Assembly (NCBI RefSeq): GCF_037338445.1
Contig: NZ_CP147838.1
Span: 372,001 to 436,000 of the forward strand
From: Salinibaculum sp. SYNS191
Lineage (GTDB): Archaea > Halobacteriota > Halobacteria > Halobacteriales > Haloarculaceae
DNA: 64,000 nt
Direction: 5' to 3'
Shown: positions 16,369 to 24,078 of the stretch, one piece after another
How positions within the stretch are numbered: position 1 is the first letter of the stretch
How the letters are laid out: each line of letters opens with the position of its first letter
Made by a program: the position numbers and the translations under genes
Notes under the pieces: generated by a model
Database searches by the model: none
What the model saw: the letters and a program-made list of their open reading frames with translations, nothing else
What the model was told of the DNA's origin: nothing

Positions 16369-17049
16369 GTGAATCAGACACTCGTCGACCTGTTGGCGCG
16401 CAACGCCGACCACGCGGCGGAATTCGATGGCCTGTTCGACGACCTTCAGGACAGCCAGCACCCGGCGGTCGTGACCGTCTGCTGCTCGGACTCCCGCGTC
16501 CTCCAGGACCACATGTGGGGCAACGACGAACCCGGCCACATCTTCACCTGTAGCAACATCGGCAACCGCGTCGGCCAGCGGACCGACCCCGGACAAGTCG
16601 TCGCCGGCGACGTCCTCTATCCGGTCGAACACACCGGCACGGACACCGTCGTGGTCGTCGGTCACACGGGCTGTGGCGCGGTGACGGCGACCTACGACGC
16701 CATAACCGGTGCCGTCTCCGAACCGCCGGGCATCGAGCACTGCATCGGGCTGCTTTCTCCCCATCTCGAATCCGGCGTGGAACGGCTCCCCGACGACCTG
16801 GATCGGGCCGAAGCAATCAACCACCTGGTCGAGTACAACGTCGACAGGCAGGTCGACCTCCTCGTCGGGAGCAACGAGATTCCCGACACGGTCGACGTCG
16901 TCGGCGTCGTCTACGACTTCCAGGACGTCTACGGCGGCCGGCGCGGTGAGGTCCACGTCGTCAACGTCGACGGTGAGACCGACACCGAGCAGTTGCGAGA
17001 CACACACGCGAACGTCGCCGACCGTATCGACCGCATCTGGCACTACTGA
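16369..17049 (+). CDS. Beta-class carbonic anhydrase
   Basis: 226 residues from the GTG at 16369, which fits the TATA element 24-30 nt upstream. The zinc and catalytic residues are visible: C39 and the D41/R43 dyad in 'CCSDSR', and H99 with C102 in 'GHTGCGAV'. It hydrates CO2 to bicarbonate in the cytoplasm. The surrounding 'CSNIGNRV' motif is typical of the class. It is divergent from a Ni/Co-transporter-like gene, but a functional link is speculative since the active-site metal is normally Zn. Confidence 0.92.
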   Translation: MNQTLVDLLARNADHAAEFDGLFDDLQDSQHPAVVTVCCSDSRVLQDHMWGNDEPGHIFTCSNIGNRVGQRTDPGQVVAGDVLYPVEHTGTDTVVVVGHTGCGAVTATYDAITGAVSEPPGIEHCIGLLSPHLESGVERLPDDLDRAEAINHLVEYNVDRQVDLLVGSNEIPDTVDVVGVVYDFQDVYGGRRGEVHVVNVDGETDTEQLRDTHANVADRIDRIWHY

Positions 17050-17115
17050 CTGACATTCCGGGGCCTCGCGAGCGCTATCCGACGGGTATTTTTCTCACGG
17101 GGGCTACGGCCCGCC

Positions 17116-17709
17116 ATGGCTGAAATCCGGCTGGCGTCGCCCGCGGATGCGACCGCGTGCAGGGAGATATACGCCCCGTACGTTGCCGAGACCACGATAA
17201 CCTTCGAATCCTCGACCCCGACGGAGCGGGAGTTTCGCGAGCGCGTGGCGACGACCCTCGAAACGTATCCCTGGCTGGTCTGCGAACACGAGGGTCGCGT
17301 GGTGGGCTACGCGTACGCGAGCCGACACCGAAAACGGGACGCCTACCAGTGGGCCGTCGAGGCGTCCGTGTACGTGGACGACGGGTTCCACCGGCACGGT
17401 ATCGCGCGCGGCCTCTACGAATCGCTGTTCGCCGTCCTCGACCTCCAGGGGTTCTACGACGTCTACGCGGGGACGACGCTGCCGAACGACCCGAGCGTGA
17501 GCCTCCACCGCTCGATGGGCTTCGAGTCTGTCGGCGTCTACCCGAACGCCGGGTACAAGCTCGGTGACTGGCGCGACGTGGAGTGGTGGCATCGGCAGCT
17601 ACGACCACACGACGACGACCCGGCCCCGCCGACACCACTCGGCGACCTGGAGACCACCGACGCACTCGCGGCGGCCGTCTCCACTGGCGAGGCAGAACTG
17701 TCGCTCTGA
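17116..17709 (+). CDS. GNAT N-acetyltransferase, phosphinothricin/methionine-sulfone type
   Basis: 197 residues. The pattern 'IRLASPADATACREIYAPYV' at the start, 'YAYASRHRKRDAYQWAVEASVYV' in the middle, then 'HRHGIARGLYESLF' (acetyl-CoA loop) and 'LPNDPSVSLHRSMGFE' match the Pat/MddA subgroup of GNAT enzymes. These acetylate phosphinothricin, methionine sulfone or sulfoximine. The C-terminal 30 residues are an unrelated acidic tail. The following 34 bp lead into a degenerate copy of the chorismate mutase 3' end. Confidence 0.87.
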   Translation: MAEIRLASPADATACREIYAPYVAETTITFESSTPTEREFRERVATTLETYPWLVCEHEGRVVGYAYASRHRKRDAYQWAVEASVYVDDGFHRHGIARGLYESLFAVLDLQGFYDVYAGTTLPNDPSVSLHRSMGFESVGVYPNAGYKLGDWRDVEWWHRQLRPHDDDPAPPTPLGDLETTDALAAAVSTGEAELSL

Positions 17710-17743
17710 CGGGTGGGCCGGCACTCTCTGGTTCCGGAACGAG

Positions 17744-17775
17744 CTACCGGTTCTCTCGCTGTTAGATCTTGTTCA
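17744..17775 (-). repeat. Degenerate copy of the aroQ 3' end (left flank of TA island)
   Basis: This 32-nt stretch matches 19109-19140 at 26 of 32 positions by eye, including CTACCGGTT at one end and CTTGTTCA at the other. Read on the minus strand it would encode LNKI-stop-QRENR, compared with LNKVEQRENR in intact chorismate mutase. It is therefore a decayed duplicate of that gene's end. It marks the left border of the segment carrying vapBC and mntA/hepT'. Confidence 0.6.
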
Positions 17776-17842
17776 GGTAGTCAACTGGTGTAACAGAGAC
17801 AGGACAGGTTGCCGCTATTTCCATGCCCTCTCGAGTACCTCC

Positions 17843-18235
17843 CTATTCCATCAGCACTGTTGGCGAGATGGCACCGTTTTCCAGTAGCTCACCATCGAAT
17901 GTGACCAACGTGGCGTCGATATCTTCGGCGAGGGCGAGGAGGACGCAATCGAGCGTGTACAGTAACGTGTCCTGCTGGAGGCTGTACGCCGAAATCTGGT
18001 CGCTTATCTCCGGCGCGTAGATATCGACGCGTCCGTAGATATCCGTCAGTACCTCCTCGACTCGCTCTTGTTCCACGCGCTTCTTCTTCGTCAACACCGA
18101 ACGAATCTCCATGAGGTTGAGAATCGACGTGCAGAACTCGTGACTCTCGTTCAGCAGTTCCGTCGCAACGTCACCGCGGCCCGGTTCGTCGGTAATGCTG
18201 GCGATGAAAACGTTCGTATCGACGAACACCTTCAT
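17843..18235 (-). CDS. vapC: VapC-type PIN-domain ribonuclease toxin
   Basis: 130 residues. PIN acidic residues are in place: Asp6 in 'VFVDTNVF', a Glu in 'LNLMEIRSVL' near residue 43, and Asp residues in 'LYTLDCVLLALAEDIDATLVTFD'. The start overlaps the stop of the upstream small acidic antitoxin gene by four bases (ATGA), the standard vapBC arrangement. VapC toxins cleave tRNA or rRNA when freed from VapB. Base composition is visibly lower in G+C than flanking genes, suggesting acquisition. Confidence 0.88.
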   Translation of the reverse strand: MKVFVDTNVFIASITDEPGRGDVATELLNESHEFCTSILNLMEIRSVLTKKKRVEQERVEEVLTDIYGRVDIYAPEISDQISAYSLQQDTLLYTLDCVLLALAEDIDATLVTFDGELLENGAISPTVLME

Positions 18236-18390
18236 CGACGTTCTCGCGTTTCGCGAACTGCCTCGACGGAGTCTATGTCGACATCAGCCAGTCGTCCGGA
18301 CAGTAGCTCACCGAGTTTGACTGCCGACTCCTCGTCATCGTCCTCGTCGGTCGGGTCCGACCAGTCCGGCGGTGTCGCGTAACTCCCCAT
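18232..18390 (-). CDS. vapB: Putative VapB-type antitoxin (52 aa)
   Basis: A 52-codon gene directly upstream of and overlapping vapC (ATGA at 18232-18235). The protein is short and very acidic (a run of DEDDDEE near residues 15-21), then has an amphipathic segment 'AVKLGELLSGRLADVDIDSVEAV' suited to wrapping a PIN toxin. I see no clear N-terminal ribbon-helix-helix or AbrB DNA-binding domain, so autoregulation is uncertain. The ATG at 18390 sits 23-28 nt after a TTTATT element, consistent with a leaderless transcript. Confidence 0.75.
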   Translation of the reverse strand: MGSYATPPDWSDPTDEDDDEESAVKLGELLSGRLADVDIDSVEAVRETRERR

Positions 18391-18412
18391 ATGGCTCGGT
18401 ACAAGAGGTAGA

Positions 18413-18418
18413 AATAAA
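18413..18418 (-). promoter_or_regulatory. TATA-like element of the vapBC operon
   Basis: TTTATT on the minus strand (within GATTTATTTC) lies 23-28 nt before the vapB ATG. It falls just past the point where hepT homology ends. Confidence 0.5.
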
Positions 18419-18455
18419 TCAGTTTGGCCGGTCGTGCTCTGTTCCTGATTCGGGG

Positions 18456-18599
18456 GTTCATCAACGTGCGTTCGACGGCTCGTTGCGTCACCATGTCCTC
18501 CACGTACTCCTCCTTCGACATCCCGCGTATCTGCTTCAGGTCGTCAGTGTACCGGTTGATGTATCGGAGTTTATCAACGATGACATCCTCATCGACCAT
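18456..18599 (-). pseudogene. hepT: Truncated HepT-like (MNT/HEPN system) gene remnant
   Basis: The first 48 codons read as a HepT/DUF86 N-terminus ('DVIVDKLRYINRYTDDLKQ...KEEYVEDMVTQRAVERTLMN'). Family similarity then stops. The frame remains open to 18273 but encodes unrelated basic residues overlapping vapB. The C-terminal half that should carry the HEPN RNase motif (R-x4-6-H) is absent, so no toxic activity is expected. It follows the mntA stop with no gap. The missing part was probably lost when the vapBC segment arrived. Confidence 0.75.
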
Positions 18600-19034
18600 C
18601 TACGTATCCCCGCGAGCCAGTCGGTCGATGAACTCTCGGCGCTCCCGCTCCCGTTCGTCTGCGTTGGCCTCGTACTCCCGTGTTACTTGTTCTCGGTACG
18701 ACTCGACGGCCTGCTCGTCGCCAGCGAGAACGATTCCGTCTCGGAGTGCAGCGTGGGCGACTGGCGTCGGGAGCGAGCCGACTTCACTCACATCGACGAA
18801 GCCCTCGGCGTACTCTTGTAGATTGGCATCGATGCGGTTGCGAAGGCGGAACCGTTCGTGGGCATCCATCTCCTCGGGGAATCGAAGGGCGACGTCCACA
18901 TCCGATGAATCACCGGCTGTACCCCGGGCGTGCGAGCCGAACAGCACCGCGAAGACAACCTCCGTCCGGGCGAGGTAGTCGCTCATCTCATCGAGGTTGA
19001 CGCCCTCAACGGTCGGCTCGCCCGCACTCACCAT
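18600..19034 (-). CDS. mntA: MntA-type minimal nucleotidyltransferase antitoxin
   Basis: 144 residues from the ATG at 19034; a GTG at 19079 is a less likely start. It has the nucleotidyltransferase motif GS-x10-D-x-D, complete in 'GSHARGTAGDSSDVD', preceded by 'VVFAVLF'. In the MNT/HEPN (type VII) toxin-antitoxin systems, MntA AMPylates a Tyr of HepT to silence it. Here its partner immediately downstream is truncated, leaving MntA an orphan, perhaps acting on other HepT copies in the genome. A TATA-like CTTAGTG lies about 25 nt upstream of the start. Confidence 0.85.
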   Translation of the reverse strand: MVSAGEPTVEGVNLDEMSDYLARTEVVFAVLFGSHARGTAGDSSDVDVALRFPEEMDAHERFRLRNRIDANLQEYAEGFVDVSEVGSLPTPVAHAALRDGIVLAGDEQAVESYREQVTREYEANADERERERREFIDRLARGDT

Positions 19035-19108
19035 GCGAGTTTGTTCGAGAGCCGTCACTAAGACGTTTGTGTCCCCCACCAGAATCCGTCGCCAGCTCTG
19101 TTAGGTGC

Positions 19109-19140
19109 CTACCGGTTTTCCCGCTGCTCCACCTTGTTCA
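19109..19140 (-). repeat. Intact 3' end of aroQ, right flank of the TA island
   Basis: This is the right-hand partner of the imperfect direct repeat at 17744-17775. It comprises the last ten codons and stop of chorismate mutase. The two copies bracket about 1.33 kb carrying only toxin-antitoxin genes. Confidence 0.6.
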
Positions 19141-19420
19141 ACTCGATGAGCAACCGGAAGATGGCTTTCACCAGGTTGGCGTCGACGTCGAACCGCGTCG
19201 CGTTCTCGCCCGCGCGGTCCATCACGGCCTGTTCCTGTTTCTCGTCGGTCGTCGGCAGTCCCTGCCGCGCTTTCACCTGTGCGATGGTGTCGGCGACGTA
19301 GGTACGTCGCGCGATGAGTTCGACGATTTCGCGGTCGATGTCGCGGATTTCCGTGCGCAGTTCGTCCAGTGTCATGTCCTCGGGGTTGATTTCGCCCCCG
19401 TCGTAGCTCTCGTCGGTCAT
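19109..19420 (-). CDS. aroQ: Chorismate mutase (AroQ class)
   Basis: 103 residues. The AroQ all-helical core is evident: 'LDELRTEIRDIDREIVELIARRTYVADTIAQVK' (helix 1 with the active-site Arg), 'TDEKQEQAVMDRAGENA' and a final helix 'LVKAIFRLLIELNKVEQ'. It converts chorismate to prephenate, the branch to Phe and Tyr. Its ATG overlaps the stop of the shikimate kinase gene by four bases, so the two are translationally coupled. Its 3' end is duplicated in degenerate form beyond the neighbouring toxin-antitoxin island. Confidence 0.9.
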   Translation of the reverse strand: MTDESYDGGEINPEDMTLDELRTEIRDIDREIVELIARRTYVADTIAQVKARQGLPTTDEKQEQAVMDRAGENATRFDVDANLVKAIFRLLIELNKVEQRENR

Positions 19421-20268
19421 GTGATTCGTGTTCCCTCCGTCTGCGTCGTTGTCAGCCACGTTCGGCCCTCCCGCTGGCTCCAGACGTCGCGGACCGCGGC
19501 CAGTGCATCGCGGTCGCCGACGGCCGTGAAACTCGGTCCGGTGCCCGACAGCGAGACGCCGGCGGCGCGGTCCATCGCCTCGACCATCGGGTCCGGCGAG
19601 AAGCCGAGCGCGGCACAGAAGGCCAGGCCGTTGACGGTCATCGCCCGCGCGTACTCGCTGTCGAGGGCGAGTTCCGCCACGAGGTCCGCCATCGGTGCCA
19701 CCGAACGACACCGCCCGACGTCCGCGTCCGCGCTGTAGGCCCGCTCGGGCGGCGTGTAGACGAGCACATCCCACGACAGTTCGTCGCGGGCGAGCAGGTC
19801 GTCGGTCGTGTTGTCGGTGACCGTGACGCCGCCGAGCATGCTCGCGCTCGCGTCGTCGAACGCGCCGGTGACGGTGACGCCGACGTCCCGCGCGACGTCG
19901 ACGCCGAGGCGGCAGGCATCCTCGCGGGACAGCGCGTCCGCCTCGCCGAGTGCGGACAGCGTCGCCAGGACCGTCGCGTTGGCGGCGGCGCTGGAGGATT
20001 TCAGCCCCGAAGCCATCGCCACGTCGCTCTCGGTGCGGACGGTTCCACCCTGACCGTCGCCAAAGTCCTCGACGACCCGCTCGACGCAGGCCTCGATGAG
20101 ACGGGTGTCGGCGTCGGGGTCCTCCGCGACGGTCCCCTCGACCGGCCCGCTTTCGCGCAACTCGACGGTCGCCGTGGTGTACTCGTCGATGGCGAAGGCC
20201 GACCCGGTGCCGTTCGCGAGCGCGTTGAGCACCGTGCCGGCCGCCGGTGCCGCTGCCTGCCCTTGCAT
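19417..20268 (-). CDS. aroK: Archaeal shikimate kinase (GHMP family)
   Basis: 283 residues from the ATG at 20268; an ATG six codons upstream is possible. GHMP features include 'APAAGTVLNAL' at the start, the ATP loop 'MASGLKSSSAAANATVLA' near residue 85, and the C-terminal glycine motif 'GVSLSGTGPSFTAVG'. Archaea use this GHMP-type kinase instead of the bacterial P-loop shikimate kinase to make shikimate 3-phosphate. It heads an operon with chorismate mutase. A TATA-like GTAAATAG lies 23-32 nt upstream. Confidence 0.9.
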   Translation of the reverse strand: MQGQAAAPAAGTVLNALANGTGSAFAIDEYTTATVELRESGPVEGTVAEDPDADTRLIEACVERVVEDFGDGQGGTVRTESDVAMASGLKSSSAAANATVLATLSALGEADALSREDACRLGVDVARDVGVTVTGAFDDASASMLGGVTVTDNTTDDLLARDELSWDVLVYTPPERAYSADADVGRCRSVAPMADLVAELALDSEYARAMTVNGLAFCAALGFSPDPMVEAMDRAAGVSLSGTGPSFTAVGDRDALAAVRDVWSQREGRTWLTTTQTEGTRIT

Positions 20269-20290
20269 CGTGTCTGACTGTCCCACAGCC

Positions 20291-20300
20291 CGCTATTTAC
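20291..20300 (-). promoter_or_regulatory. TATA-like promoter of the aroK-aroQ operon
   Basis: GTAAATAGCG on the minus strand is 23-32 nt before the chosen aroK ATG at 20268. This spacing supports that start over the one at 20286. Confidence 0.45.
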
Positions 20301-20366
20301 CTGTGGTGGTTGTCGGCGACGACCCGACCGGAATCCACTTTCGGACGCGCCGGCTATCAGGACTCG

Positions 20367-20741
20367 ATGAGCGACACCGAGGGACCGGACGCAGATAGCG
20401 ATGCCAACAGCGACGCCGACTCCGGCCCCGATACGGAACCGAGCGAGCAATCCGAGGCCAACTCGGACCCAGTCGCCGACGAGATGACGGAGGATGTCGA
20501 GGCGGAAGCTGTCGCGGAGGACGAGATGCCCGACCCGACGGTCCAGTCCGAGGCGCTCCGTCGGCAGCAACTGTTCGTCGGCAGCGGCGTCGCCGCAATC
20601 GCCGGCATCGCGGTCACTGTCGCGACCCTGCAGCAACTCCCGGACGTGCCCTTCACGGCCGCGCTGGCGGGCGGGCTGATTACGTCGGCGCTGTTGTTCG
20701 CGCTGCTGTTTGCGGGCATCTTCCGCGGAAGCGACGACTGA
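20367..20741 (+). CDS. Acidic-tailed two-helix membrane protein, unknown function
   Basis: 124 residues. The first ~60 are an Asp/Ser/Glu-rich disordered segment of the kind common in haloarchaea. They are followed by 'EALRRQQLFVGSGVAAIAGIAVTVATLQQLP' (helix 1) and a second hydrophobic helix ending 'LLFAGIFRGSDD'. I recognise no family. The ATG at 20367 is the only suitable start after the divergent shikimate kinase promoter. Confidence 0.65.
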   Translation: MSDTEGPDADSDANSDADSGPDTEPSEQSEANSDPVADEMTEDVEAEAVAEDEMPDPTVQSEALRRQQLFVGSGVAAIAGIAVTVATLQQLPDVPFTAALAGGLITSALLFALLFAGIFRGSDD

Positions 20742-20789
20742 CCCGAGCGAAGGGAATCCGTTTTAGCCCGCCGGCTACAATCGACCTCC

Positions 20790-21248
20790 ATGCACGCGCG
20801 CTCGGACGTTCCGCCGGACACGCTCCCCATCGAACTGACGCCCGACGGTATCGAGGTCGAGTACAAGGACGGCCGGAGGGTCTTCTACCGCGGCGTCCCG
20901 ACGAAGGCCGAGGGCACGGTCAAGACTGCGCCTGGCAAGAACGTCCACGTCCTCGTCAGCGACAAAAGCGAGACGCAGGGCGTGATGGTCTACGTCAACG
21001 AGCGGGACACGGAAGACGAGATTCTTGAGGACAGCGGCGTCGGCCGCGTCATGCTCGACCAGGGCGAGGAGACGACGGTGTTCCCCGGCGTGACGGTCCG
21101 GGAGCGGCAGATGCGCATCGACGTGGAGATGGACGCCGACGCAGTCGACGGTCGCGTCTTCGTCTTCGAGGAGGACGAGATGGGGGAACGCTCGTTCGAA
21201 CTCGTCCCGGAGGGAGAGGGAGAACTGGACGACGACGGCGACGAGTAG
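20790..21248 (+). CDS. DUF5796-family haloarchaeal protein
   Basis: 152 residues. The N-terminal half ('LPIELTPDGIEVEYKDGRRVFYRGVP', then 'KNVHVLVSD') and the strongly acidic beta-rich C-terminal half fit the haloarchaea-restricted DUF5796 family as I remember it. There is no catalytic motif. The tail is a run of Glu/Asp/Gly. A TATA-like CGTTTTAGC lies about 25-30 nt before the ATG. Function unknown. Confidence 0.7.
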   Translation: MHARSDVPPDTLPIELTPDGIEVEYKDGRRVFYRGVPTKAEGTVKTAPGKNVHVLVSDKSETQGVMVYVNERDTEDEILEDSGVGRVMLDQGEETTVFPGVTVRERQMRIDVEMDADAVDGRVFVFEEDEMGERSFELVPEGEGELDDDGDE

Positions 21249-21251
21249 CGC

Positions 21252-21386
21252 TTACTGGATGTAGGAGGGGCCTTCCGCGTCGCAGTTCTCCTCGTGGGCC
21301 CGTGCGTCCTCGCGCGAGTCGAACAGGAGCCCACAGTACTCGCACTCGTACCACGTCATGTCGTCCCGCGTGGTCTCGGACACCAT
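21252..21386 (-). CDS. Small CCHC zinc-finger protein (44 aa)
   Basis: A 44-codon gene that encodes a compact finger with spacing C15-x2-C18-x12-H31-x3-C35 ('YECEYCGLLF', then 'ARAHEENC'). Haloarchaea carry many such single-domain zinc-finger microproteins, most uncharacterised. Roles in transcription or protein contacts have been suggested for some. It is divergent from the Cdc48-type ATPase across 86 bp. A CCTAT/ATAGG inverted repeat covers its probable TATA region at about 21404-21417. Confidence 0.78.
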   Translation of the reverse strand: MVSETTRDDMTWYECEYCGLLFDSREDARAHEENCDAEGPSYIQ

Positions 21387-21442
21387 GTCTGTGTCTGTGC
21401 TACCTATCGGTATAGGGTTTTCTCCGGCGGGTAGTCTGTCCG

Positions 21443-21448
21443 TTTATA
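21443..21448 (+). promoter_or_regulatory. TATA-like promoter of the Cdc48-type ATPase gene
   Basis: TTTATA (in CCGTTTATACC) lies 25-30 nt before the ATG at 21473, a textbook archaeal TATA position. Confidence 0.55.
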
Positions 21449-21472
21449 CCGGTCGCTCACCTACACGGGCGC

Positions 21473-23572
21473 ATGACCGACGGAGAGACGCGGGTTCGCG
21501 TCGAGGGCGCGCGCAAGAGCGACGCGGGCCGCGGCATCGCCCGCCTGCCGGGCCACATCCAGAGCGCGCTGGGCGTGCTCAGCGGCGACCCAATCATCGT
21601 CGAGGGCGACAAACTCACCGTGGCGAAGGTCTGGCCGGGTAACGACGACGGCGACGTCGTCCGCATCGACGCCGACACGCGGGCCAGCGCCGGCGTCAAC
21701 ATCGGCGACGAAGTGACAATCCGGAAGGGGTCGGTAGCCGACGCCATCAGCGTCACGCTGCACCCGGCCGACGAGCACGCCGACGAGACCGCCTCTATCG
21801 AGGGAATCCGCCAGGGCCTTCGCGACCAGCTCGTCCGCCAGGGCAAGCGCCTGCGCGTCCAGGGCTACGGTGCCTACGTCGTCACCGACACCCACCCAGC
21901 GGGGTCGGTCCGCATCACGTCGGCCACCGACGTGCGGCTCGAAGCCGGCGTGGCCGACGTCGACAGCGCCGCCCCTGACGACGAGGGAAGCGGCAAGTCG
22001 ACGGAGGACGACACCGGCGCGACCTACGAGGACATCGGCGGCCTGGACGACGAACTCGACCAGGTCCGGGAGATGATAGAGCTCCCGCTGTCGGAACCGG
22101 AACTGTTCGGTCGCCTGGGCATCGACCCGCCGAAGGGCGTCCTCCTGTATGGCCCGCCCGGCACCGGGAAGACGCTAATCGCCCGCGCCGTCGCCAGCGA
22201 AGTCGACGCCTACTTCGACACTATCTCCGGCCCCGAAATCGTCTCGAAGTACAAGGGCGAGAGCGAGGAGCGCCTGCGCGAGGCCTTCGACGACGCCGCC
22301 GCGAACGCCCCGGCCATCCTCTTCATCGACGAAATCGACTCCATCGCGGGGTCGCGCGACGAGGACGCCGACATGGAGAACCGCGTCGTCGCGCAACTGC
22401 TCACGCTCATGGACGGCCTGGAGGAGCGCGAGCAGGTGGTCGTCATCGGCGCGACCAACCGCGTCGACGCCGTCGACCCCGCGCTGCGCCGGGGTGGTCG
22501 GTTCGACCGCGAAATCGAAATAGGCGTGCCCGACGAGACCGGCCGGCGCGAGATTCTGGACGTCCACACGCGGAACATGCCGCTGGCCCCGGACGTCGAC
22601 CTGGACCGCATCGCCGCCCGGACGCACGGGTTCGTCGGTGCCGACGTGGCCTCGCTGGCCCGCGAAGCGGGGATGTCCGCGCTCCGGCGGGACCCCGACG
22701 AACTCTCCGTGACCCGCGAGGACTTCGAGACGGCGATGGCCGCCATCGAACCCTCGGGAATGCGCGAGTACGTCTCCGAGTCCCCGACGCAGACCTTCGC
22801 AAATGTGGGTGGGCTCGACGACACGAAAGAGCGCCTGCGGGAAGCCGTCGAGTGGCCGCTGTCCTACGGCCCGCTGTTCGAGGCGGCGAAGACCGAACCG
22901 CCCTCGGGCGTCCTGCTCTACGGCCCCCCGGGCACCGGCAAGACGCTGCTGGCGCGGGCCATCGCCGGCGAGAGCGGCGTCAACTTCGTGAGCGTCGCCG
23001 GCCCGGAGATACTGGACCGCTACGTCGGGGAGAGCGAGCGGGCCGTCCGCGACCTCTTCGAGCGCGCCCGCCAGACCGCGCCGGCCATCGTCTTCCTGGA
23101 CGAGATAGACGCCATCGCGGGTCGCCGCGGCGACGGCAACGAGGTGACCGAACGGGTCGTCTCGCAACTCCTGACGGAACTCGACGCCGCCGCCGACCAC
23201 CCCTCGCTGGTCGTCCTCGCGGCGACGAACCGGAAGGAGGCGCTGGACCCGGCACTGCTCCGTCCCGGCAGACTCGAACGCCACATCGAGGTCCCAAACC
23301 CCGACGAAAAGGCCCGGCGGGACATCCTGCGGGTCCACACTGAGGGCAAGCCGCTGGCCGGTGACGTGGACCTCGACGAACTGGCCGCGGAGACGCAGGG
23401 GTTCTCCGGGGCCGACCTGGAGGCGCTGGTCCGGGAGGCCTCGCTGCGGGCGATTCGCGACGTCGCGGACGGACTCGACCCCGAGGAGGCAGCCGAACGG
23501 GCCGGCGACGTCGTCATCCGGCAGGAACACGTCGACGCCGCGCGCGAGGACCTGGACAGCCGCGACCGGTGA
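21473..23572 (+). CDS. Cdc48/VCP-type double AAA+ ATPase
   Basis: 699 residues. The N-domain (double-psi barrel plus four-stranded barrel, about residues 5-165) is followed by a short acidic linker and two AAA modules. D1 has Walker A GPPGTGKT at 227-234 and Walker B 'ILFIDEID'. D2 has Walker A at 484-491 and Walker B 'IVFLDEID'. Both second-region-of-homology segments carry Arg-finger-like motifs ('RRGGRFDR', 'LRPGRLER'). It should form a hexameric unfoldase that extracts or feeds proteins to proteasome-type proteases. It is slightly shorter than typical haloarchaeal CdcH, and paralogues are usual. Confidence 0.93.
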   Translation: MTDGETRVRVEGARKSDAGRGIARLPGHIQSALGVLSGDPIIVEGDKLTVAKVWPGNDDGDVVRIDADTRASAGVNIGDEVTIRKGSVADAISVTLHPADEHADETASIEGIRQGLRDQLVRQGKRLRVQGYGAYVVTDTHPAGSVRITSATDVRLEAGVADVDSAAPDDEGSGKSTEDDTGATYEDIGGLDDELDQVREMIELPLSEPELFGRLGIDPPKGVLLYGPPGTGKTLIARAVASEVDAYFDTISGPEIVSKYKGESEERLREAFDDAAANAPAILFIDEIDSIAGSRDEDADMENRVVAQLLTLMDGLEEREQVVVIGATNRVDAVDPALRRGGRFDREIEIGVPDETGRREILDVHTRNMPLAPDVDLDRIAARTHGFVGADVASLAREAGMSALRRDPDELSVTREDFETAMAAIEPSGMREYVSESPTQTFANVGGLDDTKERLREAVEWPLSYGPLFEAAKTEPPSGVLLYGPPGTGKTLLARAIAGESGVNFVSVAGPEILDRYVGESERAVRDLFERARQTAPAIVFLDEIDAIAGRRGDGNEVTERVVSQLLTELDAAADHPSLVVLAATNRKEALDPALLRPGRLERHIEVPNPDEKARRDILRVHTEGKPLAGDVDLDELAAETQGFSGADLEALVREASLRAIRDVADGLDPEEAAERAGDVVIRQEHVDAAREDLDSRDR

Positions 23573-23633
23573 CCGCGGCAGTGACGCCGGCGCTCCAGAA
23601 CTGTTTTGACCGGTCGGGGTGACGCCCGAGCAA

Positions 23634-24023
23634 ATGGCTGACGCTGACGGACCTGACGAGTCGCTCCCGGCGACGGGCGTCGCAGTGGGTATCGTCCTCG
23701 GTGCCGCCCTCGCAGCGGTCGTCTCGGTGCTGGTGGACGCGTCGCTCGCTATCGCCGGCGGCTACGGGGCCGGCGGCGGCCTCGTCGTCGGAGCGCTGAC
23801 CGGCCGCCTCGGGCAGGCCAACTGGGGCGAGGACGACTGGCCGACGCGGGTGGCCGGTGGCGGCGCGGTCCTGGGACTCGTCGTCGGTGCCAGCCTCGGT
23901 GCGCTGGTCGCGTGGGGCCAGGACGTCGCGCTCACCGCTGGCGTGGCCGTGGGCGCGCCCGTCGGCTTCGTCCACGGACTGCTCGTCGGGGGCATCCTGG
24001 CAGCCAACGAGCGAGCGAAGTGA
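23634..24023 (+). CDS. Gly/Ala-rich multi-helix membrane protein, unknown function
   Basis: 129 residues from the ATG at 23634; a GTG five codons upstream is an alternative. Four hydrophobic segments are interspersed with glycine-rich turns ('GGYGAGGGLVVGALTGRL', 'VAGGGAVLGLVVGASLG'), suggesting tightly packed helices. No family is recognised. It sits between the AAA ATPase and aldehyde dehydrogenase genes with short gaps. Nothing indicates a shared role. Confidence 0.65.
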   Translation: MADADGPDESLPATGVAVGIVLGAALAAVVSVLVDASLAIAGGYGAGGGLVVGALTGRLGQANWGEDDWPTRVAGGGAVLGLVVGASLGALVAWGQDVALTAGVAVGAPVGFVHGLLVGGILAANERAK

Positions 24024-24078
24024 GTTTGCCGGCCGGTACCGCGACACACACTTGTTCCCCCCTGTCGTATGTCGCCCT

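Noticed and set aside
16369..17709. Carbonic anhydrase plus acetyltransferase as a functional unit with the metal transporter
   Set aside because: The genes have separate promoters and unrelated chemistry; adjacency alone is not evidence.
18273..18455. Continuation of the hepT frame as a genuine 108-residue protein
   Set aside because: Similarity to HepT ends at codon 48. The remainder is basic, overlaps vapB and its promoter in another frame, and lacks the HEPN motif.
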